In this document: in pieces, positions 46,511 through 54,647 of the stretch | Position numbering within the stretch: the first letter of the stretch is position 1 | Layout: the number at the start of each line of letters is the position of its first letter | DNA from: Muriiphilus sp048268845 | GTDB taxonomy: Bacteria; Pseudomonadota; Alphaproteobacteria; Rhodobacterales; Rhodobacteraceae | Direction of reading: 5' to 3' | DNA length: 64,000 bases | NCBI GenBank assembly: GCA_048268845.1 | Contig: JBLWUQ010000011.1 | Span: 34,135-98,134 of the forward strand | The notes under the pieces: model-generated | The model's input: only the letters and a program-made list of their open reading frames with translations | Told to the model about the DNA's origin: nothing | Database searches by the model: none | Position numbers and translations under genes: made by a program

Positions 46511-46711
46511 GCGGATCGGGCCATCCGGCGCGGCGGGATCGCCCTGCCCTCAAATCCTCATGCCGTCCGGTTCTACCGGGCGGCTTGCGCTGTTTCGGCC
46601 GGAAGATGCCGCGTCGTCGCGCGCGGCCTTGGCAGCCTGGCCGCGACCGCCTATTATCGCTTCAGCGTCAGCCACCGGTTCGGACCGGTGCGAGATCGAA
46701 GGAAACGCATC

Positions 46712-46999
46712 ATGCGCCTGCTACCGATGACCCTGATTGCCCTGTGCCTGGCGGCGACGCCGGCCCTTGCCGATGCCAAGCCCACCTGCTGGCCCATGGG
46801 CGAGAGCGTCGGGATCTTCAACTGGCCCGGCACGCCCTCGACCACCTGCCGCGACCGCGCGGCAGATCAGACGCCGGGCGTGGCAACCCTGCCCCGCACA
46901 TCCGAGGCGCGGGTTTCCGGCAAGGCGGCCTCGCCCGCAGCCGGCACCAGCGTGACCTTTTCCGGCGAAGCCTATGCCGGGCTGGCCTGGGCGTTCTGA
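46712..46999 (+). CDS. Small secreted protein, function unknown
   Basis: The 95-residue protein starts at ATG 46712, with AAGGAA nine bases upstream. Residues 1-20 are a signal peptide (MRLLPMTLIALCLAATPALA). The mature part has two cysteines (PTCWPMG and STTCRDR) and ends AYAGLAWAF, similar to the strand ends of the nearby barrel protein (YAGIYAG). It could be periplasmic or a one-strand relative of the barrel family. No family is recognised. Confidence 0.7.
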   Translation: MRLLPMTLIALCLAATPALADAKPTCWPMGESVGIFNWPGTPSTTCRDRAADQTPGVATLPRTSEARVSGKAASPAAGTSVTFSGEAYAGLAWAF

Positions 47000-47029
47000 G
47001 GCAGCGACTCGGCGCCCTCGCTATTCGCG

Positions 47030-47452
47030 TCACACCACGACGAAGGCCAGCACTGACAAGCCCACCGACACGGCCACCGGCCAGAGAAATCCCGCGCCGT
47101 GGCGGCCGAACGAGCGGTGGATCACCGCGAAATGCAGGATCGCGCCAACGACATAAAGCGCGAGCAGCGCCAGCACCGCCGGGTGCCCGACCGCCCAGCC
47201 CGGCCGCCCCATCAACTCGAAGAGCCAGCCCCAGCCGGTCACCAGCGCGATGCCGGACCAACTGACCGCCATGCCAAGCGCCAGGGGCGTCGCGCGCACC
47301 GCCCAGAGCCAGAAGAACGTCGCCGCGATCATCGCCGCCATCAGTGCTATCGCGCCGTAAACCAGCGTGAATACCGCCGCGAACCCCGCCAGCGCGTAGC
47401 CTGCGCCCAGCGTCGCTGCGACCAGCGCGATCAGAACCAATGCCTGTTTCAT
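47030..47452 (-). CDS. Membrane protein with four helices, end of lysis-cassette operon
   Basis: The 140-residue protein has four hydrophobic helices (about 1-22, 24-52, 60-80 and 90-140 in part), starting MKQALVLIALVAATLGAGY. Its ATG overlaps the 44-residue gene stop (ATGA), so it is the last gene of the chain endolysin-holin-63 aa-44 aa-140 aa. No family recognised. A role in membrane damage or its control is a guess from context. Confidence 0.75.
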   Translation of the reverse strand: MKQALVLIALVAATLGAGYALAGFAAVFTLVYGAIALMAAMIAATFFWLWAVRATPLALGMAVSWSGIALVTGWGWLFELMGRPGWAVGHPAVLALLALYVVGAILHFAVIHRSFGRHGAGFLWPVAVSVGLSVLAFVVV

Positions 47453-47583
47453 CGGGCCAGAACCTCCCTCACCGCGCGGTCGAGGTCTTCGGCGGCGCGC
47501 CGGTTGCGTTTGATCGCCTCGTCAAGCTGCACCCCGGCAAGACGGCGGCGCAGGCAGCGGGCGGCGTATCTGAGCCAGCGCAT
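47449..47583 (-). CDS. 44-residue basic peptide gene in the lysis cassette
   Basis: ATG 47583 to TGA 47449 encodes 44 residues rich in Arg (MRWLRYAARCLRRRLAGVQL ending AVREVLAR). Its start overlaps the upstream stop as TGATG and its stop overlaps the next start as ATGA. This double coupling is the main evidence that it is a gene. An amphipathic, strongly basic helix is predicted by eye; it might associate with the membrane. Confidence 0.6.
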   Translation of the reverse strand: MRWLRYAARCLRRRLAGVQLDEAIKRNRRAAEDLDRAVREVLAR

Positions 47584-47774
47584 CACCGGCCTCCGTTTCC
47601 TGCGGGCAGACGCTCGCGGATGATGGTGGTGATCTCGATCAGGATCGACGAGTTCTTGTCGAGCACGGCGCGGGTGGCCTGATCCTTCTGCAGGTCGCGC
47701 CAGAGCAGGTAGAACACCAGCAAGACCCACGGCCCATGTTCGGCAACCAGCGAGACGAAGAACTCAGGCGCCAT
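47583..47774 (-). CDS. 63-residue single-helix membrane protein in the lysis cassette
   Basis: The protein starts at ATG 47774 (MAPEFFVSLVAEHGPWVLL), inside the last codons of the holin gene. One hydrophobic helix (about 13-26, GPWVLLVFYLLW) is followed by a charged amphipathic helix (KNSSILIEITTIIRERL). This resembles small phage holin-like or XhlA-like proteins. It is coupled to the 44-residue gene downstream. Function inferred only from position. Confidence 0.68.
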   Translation of the reverse strand: MAPEFFVSLVAEHGPWVLLVFYLLWRDLQKDQATRAVLDKNSSILIEITTIIRERLPAGNGGR

Positions 47775-48297
47775 TGCCGGCCCGCCAGTCGTTGATCGCC
47801 GGATTTTCGTCGCCGGTGGCCGAGGCCCCGGCCTCGAGTGCGCCAAGGGCGGCGAGGTTGCGCATCACGGCGGAGGTGCGCAGCATGGTGTCCGACAGGC
47901 TGCGCTGGAACTCCTGCCCCTTCAGCTGGTGGCGCGCACCGAAATAGAAGCTGACGATGGCCCCCATCAGCCACCACAGCGGCTCGGGCACCAGAGCAAG
48001 CCCCTGCATCCGCGCGGCGAACCAGATCGGGTTGGTCATCGCGGCGACGAACAGCCCCAGCGTGCCAAGCGCCAGCGCCGGGCGCGGCAGGCGGTTCAGC
48101 CCGTCCATCAGCCGGTCGAACCAGCCCCGGCGTTCGCCGGTGAATTCGGACGCGAACTCGGCTAGGGCTGCGGCGCGCCAGTCTGCCTCGCGCGCCGCCC
48201 CTGCCTCGGTGTTTTCCAGAAACACCTCGGCGGTTTCGCGGATCACGTTGCGACCGCCGCCAAACAGCGCGCCAAGAACGGTGCCGATCACCCCCAT
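47764..48297 (-). CDS. Holin family protein of GTA type (3TM)
   Basis: The 177-residue protein matches the GTA holin family (GTA_holin_3TM): MGVIGTVLGALFGGGRNVIRETAEVF, then two clear membrane segments (LALGTLGLFVAAMTNPIWFAA and LWWLMGAIVSFYFGARH) and a hydrophilic C-terminus. Holins permeabilise the inner membrane so the endolysin reaches the wall. Its start overlaps the endolysin stop by ten bases. In Rhodobacter capsulatus, a holin-endolysin pair outside the main GTA cluster releases GTA particles. Confidence 0.88.
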   Translation of the reverse strand: MGVIGTVLGALFGGGRNVIRETAEVFLENTEAGAAREADWRAAALAEFASEFTGERRGWFDRLMDGLNRLPRPALALGTLGLFVAAMTNPIWFAARMQGLALVPEPLWWLMGAIVSFYFGARHQLKGQEFQRSLSDTMLRTSAVMRNLAALGALEAGASATGDENPAINDWRAGNGA

Positions 48298-48899
48298 GAC
48301 GCCACCCGGTCGCGATGTTCGGCTTCGGTCAGGCGGTATTTCGGCTGGATGAAAGCCTCGGCGCGCAGGATCCAGCCGCCCTTGCCGCCGTCGCGGCGGC
48401 GGGCGTATTTGCGGCTGGCGGGGCGCTGGTCGGCAAGGCGGTAGTAGTAGTTGCGCCGGGCGATGCCATAGGCGTCGGCGATATGGGTCGGCGCGATCTT
48501 GGCCGCCTTGTGTGCGGCGGCGATGGTCTCGGGGCCGATGGCACCATCGACGGCCACCTGCTGCCCCATCCGGCCCAGCATCCTTTGCAGGATGCGCACG
48601 GCATTGGCGCCGGAATTGACATACATGTCGAAGACGCTGGCATGCAGCACCTCGGGCAGTGCGGCGATGTTCGGCGCCTCGAAATAATGCCGGATGAAGA
48701 TCGCGCGGGCCTGATCGCGCGTGAGGTGCCGCACGTCCGCCGTCGTCACCTCGCCGTCGCCATCAAGGTCGAGCCCGAGGCGGCGCATGGTGTGGATCGT
48801 CACGCCGTGATTCGTCGCGCCGCCCGGATCGTCCGGGTCGTTCACATAGCCGCCCTCACGGTCGAGGATTTCGTCGGCAATCTCGCGGATCGTCTGCAT
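48288..48899 (-). CDS. GTA/phage-type endolysin (holin-associated N-acetylmuramidase, GH108)
   Basis: The 203-residue protein starts at ATG 48899. The catalytic motif REGGYVNDPDDPGGATNHG, with Glu15, marks a glycoside hydrolase 108 muramidase. A 12-residue calcium-loop-like insertion DLDGDGEVTTAD (44-55) follows. The C-terminal part is a peptidoglycan-binding domain (VDGAIGPETIAAAH). No signal peptide is seen, so it needs the holin for export. Its stop overlaps the holin start. A TTAACC half-site for CtrA lies on the minus strand at 48943-48948, a weak hint of the regulator that controls GTA genes. Confidence 0.88.
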   Translation of the reverse strand: MQTIREIADEILDREGGYVNDPDDPGGATNHGVTIHTMRRLGLDLDGDGEVTTADVRHLTRDQARAIFIRHYFEAPNIAALPEVLHASVFDMYVNSGANAVRILQRMLGRMGQQVAVDGAIGPETIAAAHKAAKIAPTHIADAYGIARRNYYYRLADQRPASRKYARRRDGGKGGWILRAEAFIQPKYRLTEAEHRDRVASWG

Positions 48900-48982
48900 G
48901 CGCCTGCCCCATTGGTGGTTTTGGGCAAGCATGGCGCGGGAAGGTTAAGACCCGCGAAAGGCAGCGTTCGGTGGGGCTCGGC

Positions 48983-49435
48983 CTAGCTTTCCGGCTCCTG
49001 ATAGACACCCTGTTCCTTCAACGCGTCCACGATTTCGCGCGGCACGTATTCCTCGTCATGTTTGGCAAGGATTTCAGAGGCTTCAAAGACGCCGTTCACA
49101 AGCTTTCCGGTGCCGATCATGCCCTGATTCTCGGCAAAGAGGTCGGGCAGGATGCCGGTGAAGACCACCGGCACCGAGGCGCCGCCGTCGGTCACGGAAA
49201 AGCGGATCGTCTCGCCGTCGCCGCGCACCAGCGTGCCGGTTTCCACCAGCCCGCCAAGGCGGAACACCTCGTTCGGTTCGGGCGGCTCCTCCATCACCTG
49301 CACCGGCGACCGGAAGTAGTTGATACCGTCCTGAAACGCATAGCCGATCAGCCCCGCCGACAGCGCCAGCGCGAAGAAGGCGATCAGGATGACCTGCACC
49401 CGACGACGTTTTTTCAGACCCTTCATTCCGGCCAT
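48983..49435 (-). CDS. ccmE: Cytochrome c maturation heme chaperone CcmE
   Basis: CcmE binds heme covalently in the periplasm and passes it to CcmF. The 150-residue protein has one membrane anchor (VQVILIAFFALALSAGLIGYAF) and the periplasmic OB-fold with the heme-binding His in LAKHDEEYVP near residue 126-135. It starts at ATG 49435, with AGGAGG five bases upstream. It lies nine bases after the argC stop, while its partners ccmF and ccmH lie beyond the lysis cassette. Confidence 0.94.
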   Translation of the reverse strand: MAGMKGLKKRRRVQVILIAFFALALSAGLIGYAFQDGINYFRSPVQVMEEPPEPNEVFRLGGLVETGTLVRGDGETIRFSVTDGGASVPVVFTGILPDLFAENQGMIGTGKLVNGVFEASEILAKHDEEYVPREIVDALKEQGVYQEPES

Positions 49436-49444
49436 CACAGCCTC

Positions 49445-50473
49445 CTAAGGAAAGACCGGGGCAAGCATCAGCCCGGTGGTTTCGTCTTCGCCCAGCATCA
49501 GGTTGGCGTTCTGCACCGCCTGCCCCGACGAGCCCTTGGCGAGATTGTCGAGCGCCGCCACGACCAGCGCGCGGCCCGGTATCCGGTCGCCGATCACGCC
49601 GATATGGCAGAAGTTCGAGCCCGTCACCTGCCCGGTCCCCGGCGCCTGCCCGAACGGCAGCACGACGATGAAAGGCTCGGCCTCGTAGCGCGCGGCAAGT
49701 GTCGCATGGATCATGCGCGCATCGCCCTCGACATAGCAATCGGCCAGGATGCCGCGGTTGATCGGCACCAGATGCGGCGTGAAGGTGATGCGCACGTCGC
49801 GCCCGGCGATGGCGGAAAACTCCTGATCGAACTCGCCCAGATGCCGGTGCTTGCCGCCCTGGGCATAGCCCAGAACATCGGTCGAGCGCTCGGCGAACAG
49901 CATGTTCTCCTTGAGGCTGCGGCCCGCGCCGGACACGCCGTTCTTGAGGTCGCAGATGATCCGGTCAAGGTCGATCACGCCCGCTTCGATCAAGGGGCGC
50001 AGCGCGAATTGCACGGTGGCCGCGTTGCAGCCGGTGCCCGCGACCAGCCGCGCGCCCCGGATTTCGTCGCGGTAGAACTCGGTCAGCCCATAGACGGCCT
50101 GTTTCTGCAACTCGGTCGCGACATGCGGCGCGCCATACCATTTTTCATATTCCGCCGGGTCTCGCAGGCGGAAATCGGCGCCGAGGTCGACGACCTTCAC
50201 GCTGTCGGGCAGATCGCGCACCAAGGCCTGGCTGAGGCCATGCGGCAGCGCCGCGAAGGCCAGATCGACGCCCGAGAAGTCGATATCCTCGATGGTGGTG
50301 AGCGCGGGCAGGTCGAGGTGGCGCAGGTGCGGATAGACATCGGCCATCCGCTGCCCGGCCTTGCGGTCAGCCGAAAGCGCGACGATTTCCATCGTCGGAT
50401 GCGTGGCGATGAAGCGGACAAGTTCGGCGCCGGTGTAGCCCGAGGCGCCCAGAATGGCGATCTTGTGGGTCAT
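49445..50473 (-). CDS. argC: N-acetyl-gamma-glutamyl-phosphate reductase
   Basis: ArgC reduces N-acetylglutamyl phosphate in arginine synthesis. The 342-residue protein starts at ATG 50473 (MTHKIAILGASGYTGAEL), with AAGGG five bases upstream. The nucleotide-binding motif is GASGYTG at 9-15; the catalytic Cys is in VAGTGCNAATV, and the product region HRHLGEFDQE follows. ccmE follows nine bases later; murI lies 54 bases upstream on the same strand. Confidence 0.95.
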   Translation of the reverse strand: MTHKIAILGASGYTGAELVRFIATHPTMEIVALSADRKAGQRMADVYPHLRHLDLPALTTIEDIDFSGVDLAFAALPHGLSQALVRDLPDSVKVVDLGADFRLRDPAEYEKWYGAPHVATELQKQAVYGLTEFYRDEIRGARLVAGTGCNAATVQFALRPLIEAGVIDLDRIICDLKNGVSGAGRSLKENMLFAERSTDVLGYAQGGKHRHLGEFDQEFSAIAGRDVRITFTPHLVPINRGILADCYVEGDARMIHATLAARYEAEPFIVVLPFGQAPGTGQVTGSNFCHIGVIGDRIPGRALVVAALDNLAKGSSGQAVQNANLMLGEDETTGLMLAPVFP

Positions 50474-50527
50474 GGTGGCCCTTCGTGCGTTCGGGGAGGA
50501 GATAGGTGCAATCGCGGCCCGGCGCAA

Positions 50528-51340
50528 TCACGCGCGTTCGAAAGTGATCTTTCGTCGCAGGAAACGGGTGGCCTGATCCGACACCTTGCGCGCGTCCCCG
50601 GTGGTCAGGAACTTCGACCCCGCGCCGGGGCCGATCATGCCCGGATGGCGCGTCAGGTAGTCGGCAAGGCTGGCCGCGACCAGCCCGGCCTGGCTGTAGA
50701 CCGTCACGCCTTCGCCCAGCGCATCCTGAAACGCCGCCTGCATCAGCGGATAATGCGTGCAGCCAAGGATCGCGGCGTCGGGCCGGGGCATCTTGCGCTT
50801 GAGCGCATCGACATGGCTGCGCACCAGCGCTTCGGCGAGGATCAGGTCGCCCTCCTCGATCGCGTCCACGACTCCGCCGCAGGCCTGCGCCTCGACATCG
50901 ACGCCGATGGCACGAAACGCCAGTTCACGCTGAAAGGCGCGGCTGGCGACGGTCGCAGGCGTGGCGAACAGCGCGACATGCTTGACCGCCACCTCACGCG
51001 GCGGCGAGTTGTCGCCCCAGCCGCGTTCGGTCATCGCCTCGATCAGCGGCACGAACACGCCAAGCACCCGCTTGTCATGCGGCAGCCAGCTTTCCTGCAT
51101 CCGGCGCAGCGCCGCCGCCGAGGCGGTGTTGCAGGCGAGGATGACCAGATCGCAGCCCTCGTCCCACAGCCGCTCGACCGCCTTTGTCGTCAGCGCGAAA
51201 ATGTCGTCGGCATCGCGCACGCCGTAGGGCGCATGGGCGTTGTCGCCGAAATAGACGAAGGGCACTTCGGGCAGGCGCTGCGACACAGCCTCAAGCACGG
51301 TCAGGCCGCCAAGCCCCGAATCGAATATTCCAACTGCCAT
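50528..51340 (-). CDS. murI: Glutamate racemase
   Basis: MurI makes D-glutamate for peptidoglycan. The 270-residue protein has both catalytic cysteines (ILACNTAS near 69-76 and ILGCTHYPL near 192-200) and the start MAVGIFDSGLGGLTVLEAV with the conserved Asp-Ser. No strong ribosome site is seen before ATG 51340. argC follows 54 bases downstream. Confidence 0.95.
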   Translation of the reverse strand: MAVGIFDSGLGGLTVLEAVSQRLPEVPFVYFGDNAHAPYGVRDADDIFALTTKAVERLWDEGCDLVILACNTASAAALRRMQESWLPHDKRVLGVFVPLIEAMTERGWGDNSPPREVAVKHVALFATPATVASRAFQRELAFRAIGVDVEAQACGGVVDAIEEGDLILAEALVRSHVDALKRKMPRPDAAILGCTHYPLMQAAFQDALGEGVTVYSQAGLVAASLADYLTRHPGMIGPGAGSKFLTTGDARKVSDQATRFLRRKITFERA

Positions 51341-51442
51341 GTGACTGCCTCAAGCCCGGTGGTTGCGGTGGTTTCGGCGACAGGAATATGACCCTTGCCC
51401 GCGGAAATCCATCGCGGAATTCGCACCGGCGGCAAATCGCGC

Positions 51443-53056
51443 TCAGGTCTCGCGCAGCGCCCGGCGCATGATCTTGCCGGTGGCGGTCATCGGCAGGGTA
51501 TCGACGAATTCCAGCGCGCGCGGTGCGACATGCGGGCTGACCTTGTCGCGCACCCGCTGGATCAGGGCGTCGCGCAACCCGTCGCCGGCAGTGCCTTCGC
51601 GCGCGATGACATAGGCCTTCACCACCTCGGTGCGCAGCGCATCCGGCACGCCGATCACCGCCGCCATGACCACGTCGGGATGGCCGGTCAGGCAGTTCTC
51701 GATCTCGGACGGGCCGATCCGGTAGCCGGCCGAGGTGATCACGTCGTCGTCGCGGCTGACGAAACCGACATAGCCGTCCGCATCCATCACGCCGAGATCG
51801 CCGGTCTTCAGCCAGTCGCCGACGAATTTCTCCGCCGTCTTCTCGGGCAGGTTCCAGTAGCCGAGGAACATCACCGGGTCGGGGCGTTTCACCGCGATCT
51901 CGCCGGTCTCGCCGGCGGCAAGCCGCCTTCCCTCGCCATCAATGATCGCCACCTCGTGGCCCGGCACGGGCTTGCCGATCATGCCCGGACGCGGCTCCAT
52001 CACGCTGGCCATGGTGTTGACGACAAGGTTGCACTCGGTCTGGCCGTAGATCTCGTTGATCGGCGCGCGCAACACGTCGCGCCCCCAGTCAAGCAGGTCG
52101 GCACCAAGGCTTTCGCCGCCCGAACTGATCGCGCGGATGTTCACCGCGTCGGGCACCGTCGCGCGACGCATCAGCTTGAGCGCGGTGGGCGGCAGGAACA
52201 GCGTGCGCACGCGGTAGTCGGCAATCAGGCGGAAGGCGTGGTCGGGGTCGAACTTGCGCATCCGGTGGCTGATCAGCGGCACGCCGTGGTAGAGACAGGG
52301 CATGGCGAGGTCCATCAAGCCGCCGATCCAGGCCCAGTCCGCCGGGGTCCAGCCGACATCGCCGGGCTGCGGGAAGCGCTCCAGATGGCACTCGATCGCC
52401 GGCAGATGGCCAAGCAGCACCCGGTGGGCATGCAGCGCGCCCTTGGGCGGGCCGGTGGTGCCGGAGGTGTAGATCAGCACCGCCGGATCGTCGGCCAGCG
52501 TTTCGACCGGCGCGATGGGCCGGGCCGCCGCGATCTCGTCCCAGAGGTTGCGGATCGGGGCGGGCGCGGGATCGGTGGAATAGATCTCGGCCAGTTCCGG
52601 CAGATCGGCGCGGATGCCGGTGAGTTTCTCAAGCCCGCCCGCGTCGGTCACGACAACCTTGGCGCCGCTGTCGGCCAGCCGGAAGGCCAGCGCATCGGGG
52701 CCGAACAGCGCGAACAGCGGCAGCACGATGGCGCCGTGTTTCTGCGCCGCGAAATGCGCGATCAGCACTTCCGGCCCCTGTTCAAGCAACACGCCGACCC
52801 GGTCGCCCTTGCCCACACCGCGCGCGGCAAAGCTGGCGGCGAGCCGGTCGGAGGCATGTTTGATCTGGCCGTAGCTCCAGTGGGTCGCGCTGCCGTCGGC
52901 GGCAACATGCGTCAGCGCCGGCCGCTCCGGGGTGTCGCGCGCCCATGAGTCGCAACAGGCCTCGGCGATGTTGAAATGCGTCGGGATGTTCCAGCGAAAG
53001 CCCGCGCGGATCTCGTCCCAGGTGCCCCAGGTGCGGATCATGCGCCGGTCGGTCAT
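51443..53056 (-). CDS. Acyl-CoA synthetase (AMP-binding family)
   Basis: The 537-residue protein is an ANL-superfamily acyl-CoA ligase. The P-loop is LIYTSGTTGPPKGALHAH, the A5 motif is INEIYGQTECNLVV, the A8 hinge is SRDDDVITSAGYRIGPSEIE, and the A10 Lys is in LPMTATGKIMRRALRE. It resembles medium-chain or acetyl-CoA synthetases of the Acs/AcsM group; the acid is unknown. ATG 53056 overlaps the stop of the upstream lipoprotein gene by four bases. Confidence 0.9.
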   Translation of the reverse strand: MTDRRMIRTWGTWDEIRAGFRWNIPTHFNIAEACCDSWARDTPERPALTHVAADGSATHWSYGQIKHASDRLAASFAARGVGKGDRVGVLLEQGPEVLIAHFAAQKHGAIVLPLFALFGPDALAFRLADSGAKVVVTDAGGLEKLTGIRADLPELAEIYSTDPAPAPIRNLWDEIAAARPIAPVETLADDPAVLIYTSGTTGPPKGALHAHRVLLGHLPAIECHLERFPQPGDVGWTPADWAWIGGLMDLAMPCLYHGVPLISHRMRKFDPDHAFRLIADYRVRTLFLPPTALKLMRRATVPDAVNIRAISSGGESLGADLLDWGRDVLRAPINEIYGQTECNLVVNTMASVMEPRPGMIGKPVPGHEVAIIDGEGRRLAAGETGEIAVKRPDPVMFLGYWNLPEKTAEKFVGDWLKTGDLGVMDADGYVGFVSRDDDVITSAGYRIGPSEIENCLTGHPDVVMAAVIGVPDALRTEVVKAYVIAREGTAGDGLRDALIQRVRDKVSPHVAPRALEFVDTLPMTATGKIMRRALRET

Positions 53057-53523
53057 TGGGCGAAGACCTCAAGCTCGTGCAGGCCCGTCAGCCCGACCTC
53101 GAGCAGGCGCAGCGCGGGCAGCGAGATGCGGCTGCCCGCCCCGGCAGGCCCGTCGATCGGGCGCAGTTCGACCTGAACGCTCTTGCCGTTGGCCACCGCC
53201 TGCACCCGGCCTTGCCGCAACGATGTCACCAGCGGGGTTTCAAGCCAGAAGCCGGGTTTGGCGGGGCTGCCGAGTGCGGCCACGGTGCGCCCCAAGCTGG
53301 CCTCGCCCGCAGGTTTCGGCGCGGCAACGGCGGCGGCGCGTTCCTCGGGCGTGGTGGTGTCGAAGGCATCCGCCGTCGCCGCACCTCGGGGTGCCAGCGC
53401 GGCGGCGCCGCCGGGGCGCGGGGCGGGCCGGGTCATGCCGTCGGGCGGCGACATGTCCTGAGGGGCGCCGCCGATCAGGCTGCACCCGGACAGGACGAAA
53501 GCGAGGAGGGCGAGACGTTTCAT
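53053..53523 (-). CDS. Putative lipoprotein, function unknown
   Basis: The 156-residue protein has a short signal with a lipobox LSGC at residues 11-14 (MKRLALLAFVLSGCSLIGG), so it is probably anchored by lipid at Cys14. A Pro/Ala-rich region follows, then a compact region with VRLGRT-like and VELRPIDGPAGAG segments. It is coupled to the acyl-CoA synthetase gene by ATGA. No family recognised with confidence; relatives are sometimes misnamed D-galactarate dehydratase. Confidence 0.75.
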   Translation of the reverse strand: MKRLALLAFVLSGCSLIGGAPQDMSPPDGMTRPAPRPGGAAALAPRGAATADAFDTTTPEERAAAVAAPKPAGEASLGRTVAALGSPAKPGFWLETPLVTSLRQGRVQAVANGKSVQVELRPIDGPAGAGSRISLPALRLLEVGLTGLHELEVFAQ

Positions 53524-53603
53524 GGCGCAAGGTTACGGTCAAATCGTCGTGCGGGCAACGTCAGACGCTTGCGCCCGCTGCGCGACCGGCCTAACTTGAC
53601 CAT

Positions 53604-54611
53604 ATGACTCAGACATCGCTCATCGACCCGTTCGCGCGCCCGATCACCTATCTCAGGTTGTCGGTCACAGATCGCTGCGATTTTCGCTGCACCTATTGCA
53701 TGGCCGAGGAGATGACCTTCCTGCCGAAAAAGGAGCTGCTGTCGCTCGAGGAGCTTGACCGGATATCGACGGCCTTCATCGGGCTGGGGGTGCGCAAGCT
53801 GCGCATCACCGGCGGCGAGCCCCTGGTGCGCAAGGATATCATCAAGTATTTCAACGCGATGTCGCGCCATCTTGAATCGGGCGCGCTGGATGAACTGACG
53901 CTGACGACCAACGGCTCGCAACTTCACCGCTTCGCGCAGCCGCTGTTCGATGCAGGGGTGCGGCGGGTCAATGTCTCGCTCGACTCGCTCGATCCCGACA
54001 AGTTCGCCGCGATCACCCGGCGCGGGCGGCTCGATCAGGTGATGCGTGGAATCGATGCGGCACAGGCGGCGGGGCTTCGCGTCAAGATCAACGCGGTGGC
54101 CCTGAAGAACTTCAACGACGTCGAATTGTTCGATCTGGCCGACTGGTGCGCGTCACGCGACATGGACCTGACCTTCATCGAGGTCATGCCGATGGGCGAC
54201 GAGGGCCACGAGGACCGGCTCGATCAATACTGGCCGCTTACCGACCTGCGCGACCGGCTGGCCGAGCGCTTTACCCTGACGCCGCTGGCCGAGCGCACCG
54301 GCGGCCCGGCGCGCTATGTGCGGATCGAGGAGACCGGCCAGAAGATCGGCTTCATCACGCCCTTGACGCATAACTTCTGCGAAAGCTGCAACCGGGTGCG
54401 GATGACCTGCACCGGCGAGCTTTACATGTGTCTCGGGCAGGAAGACCGCGCCGACCTGCGCGCGCCGCTGCGCGCTTCGCCCGACGACGCGCTGCTGATC
54501 GAGGCGATCCGTGCGGCGATTGCGCGAAAGCCCAAGGGGCACGATTTCGACTATTCGCGCCAGCGCGCCGATGGGCAGGTCAGCCGGCACATGAGCCATA
54601 CCGGCGGCTGA
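53604..54611 (+). CDS. moaA: GTP 3',8-cyclase
   Basis: MoaA, a radical SAM enzyme, starts molybdenum cofactor synthesis from GTP. The 335-residue protein has the N-terminal cluster motif CDFRCTYCMAEE near 24-35, SAM-binding GGEPLVRKD, and the second cluster cysteines in CESCNRVRMTCTGEL near 258-272. It ends in Gly-Gly (HMSHTGG), as MoaA requires. It stands alone here, while moaC and moeA are at 35 kb. Confidence 0.95.
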   Translation: MTQTSLIDPFARPITYLRLSVTDRCDFRCTYCMAEEMTFLPKKELLSLEELDRISTAFIGLGVRKLRITGGEPLVRKDIIKYFNAMSRHLESGALDELTLTTNGSQLHRFAQPLFDAGVRRVNVSLDSLDPDKFAAITRRGRLDQVMRGIDAAQAAGLRVKINAVALKNFNDVELFDLADWCASRDMDLTFIEVMPMGDEGHEDRLDQYWPLTDLRDRLAERFTLTPLAERTGGPARYVRIEETGQKIGFITPLTHNFCESCNRVRMTCTGELYMCLGQEDRADLRAPLRASPDDALLIEAIRAAIARKPKGHDFDYSRQRADGQVSRHMSHTGG

Positions 54612-54647
54612 CTCGCCCGCCAGCGCGGCCGGGAGTGAGGCGGCCTG

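Noticed and set aside
48943..48948. CtrA binding site upstream of the endolysin
   Set aside because: Only the half-site TTAACC (minus strand) is present; the second TTAA half at the right spacing is missing.
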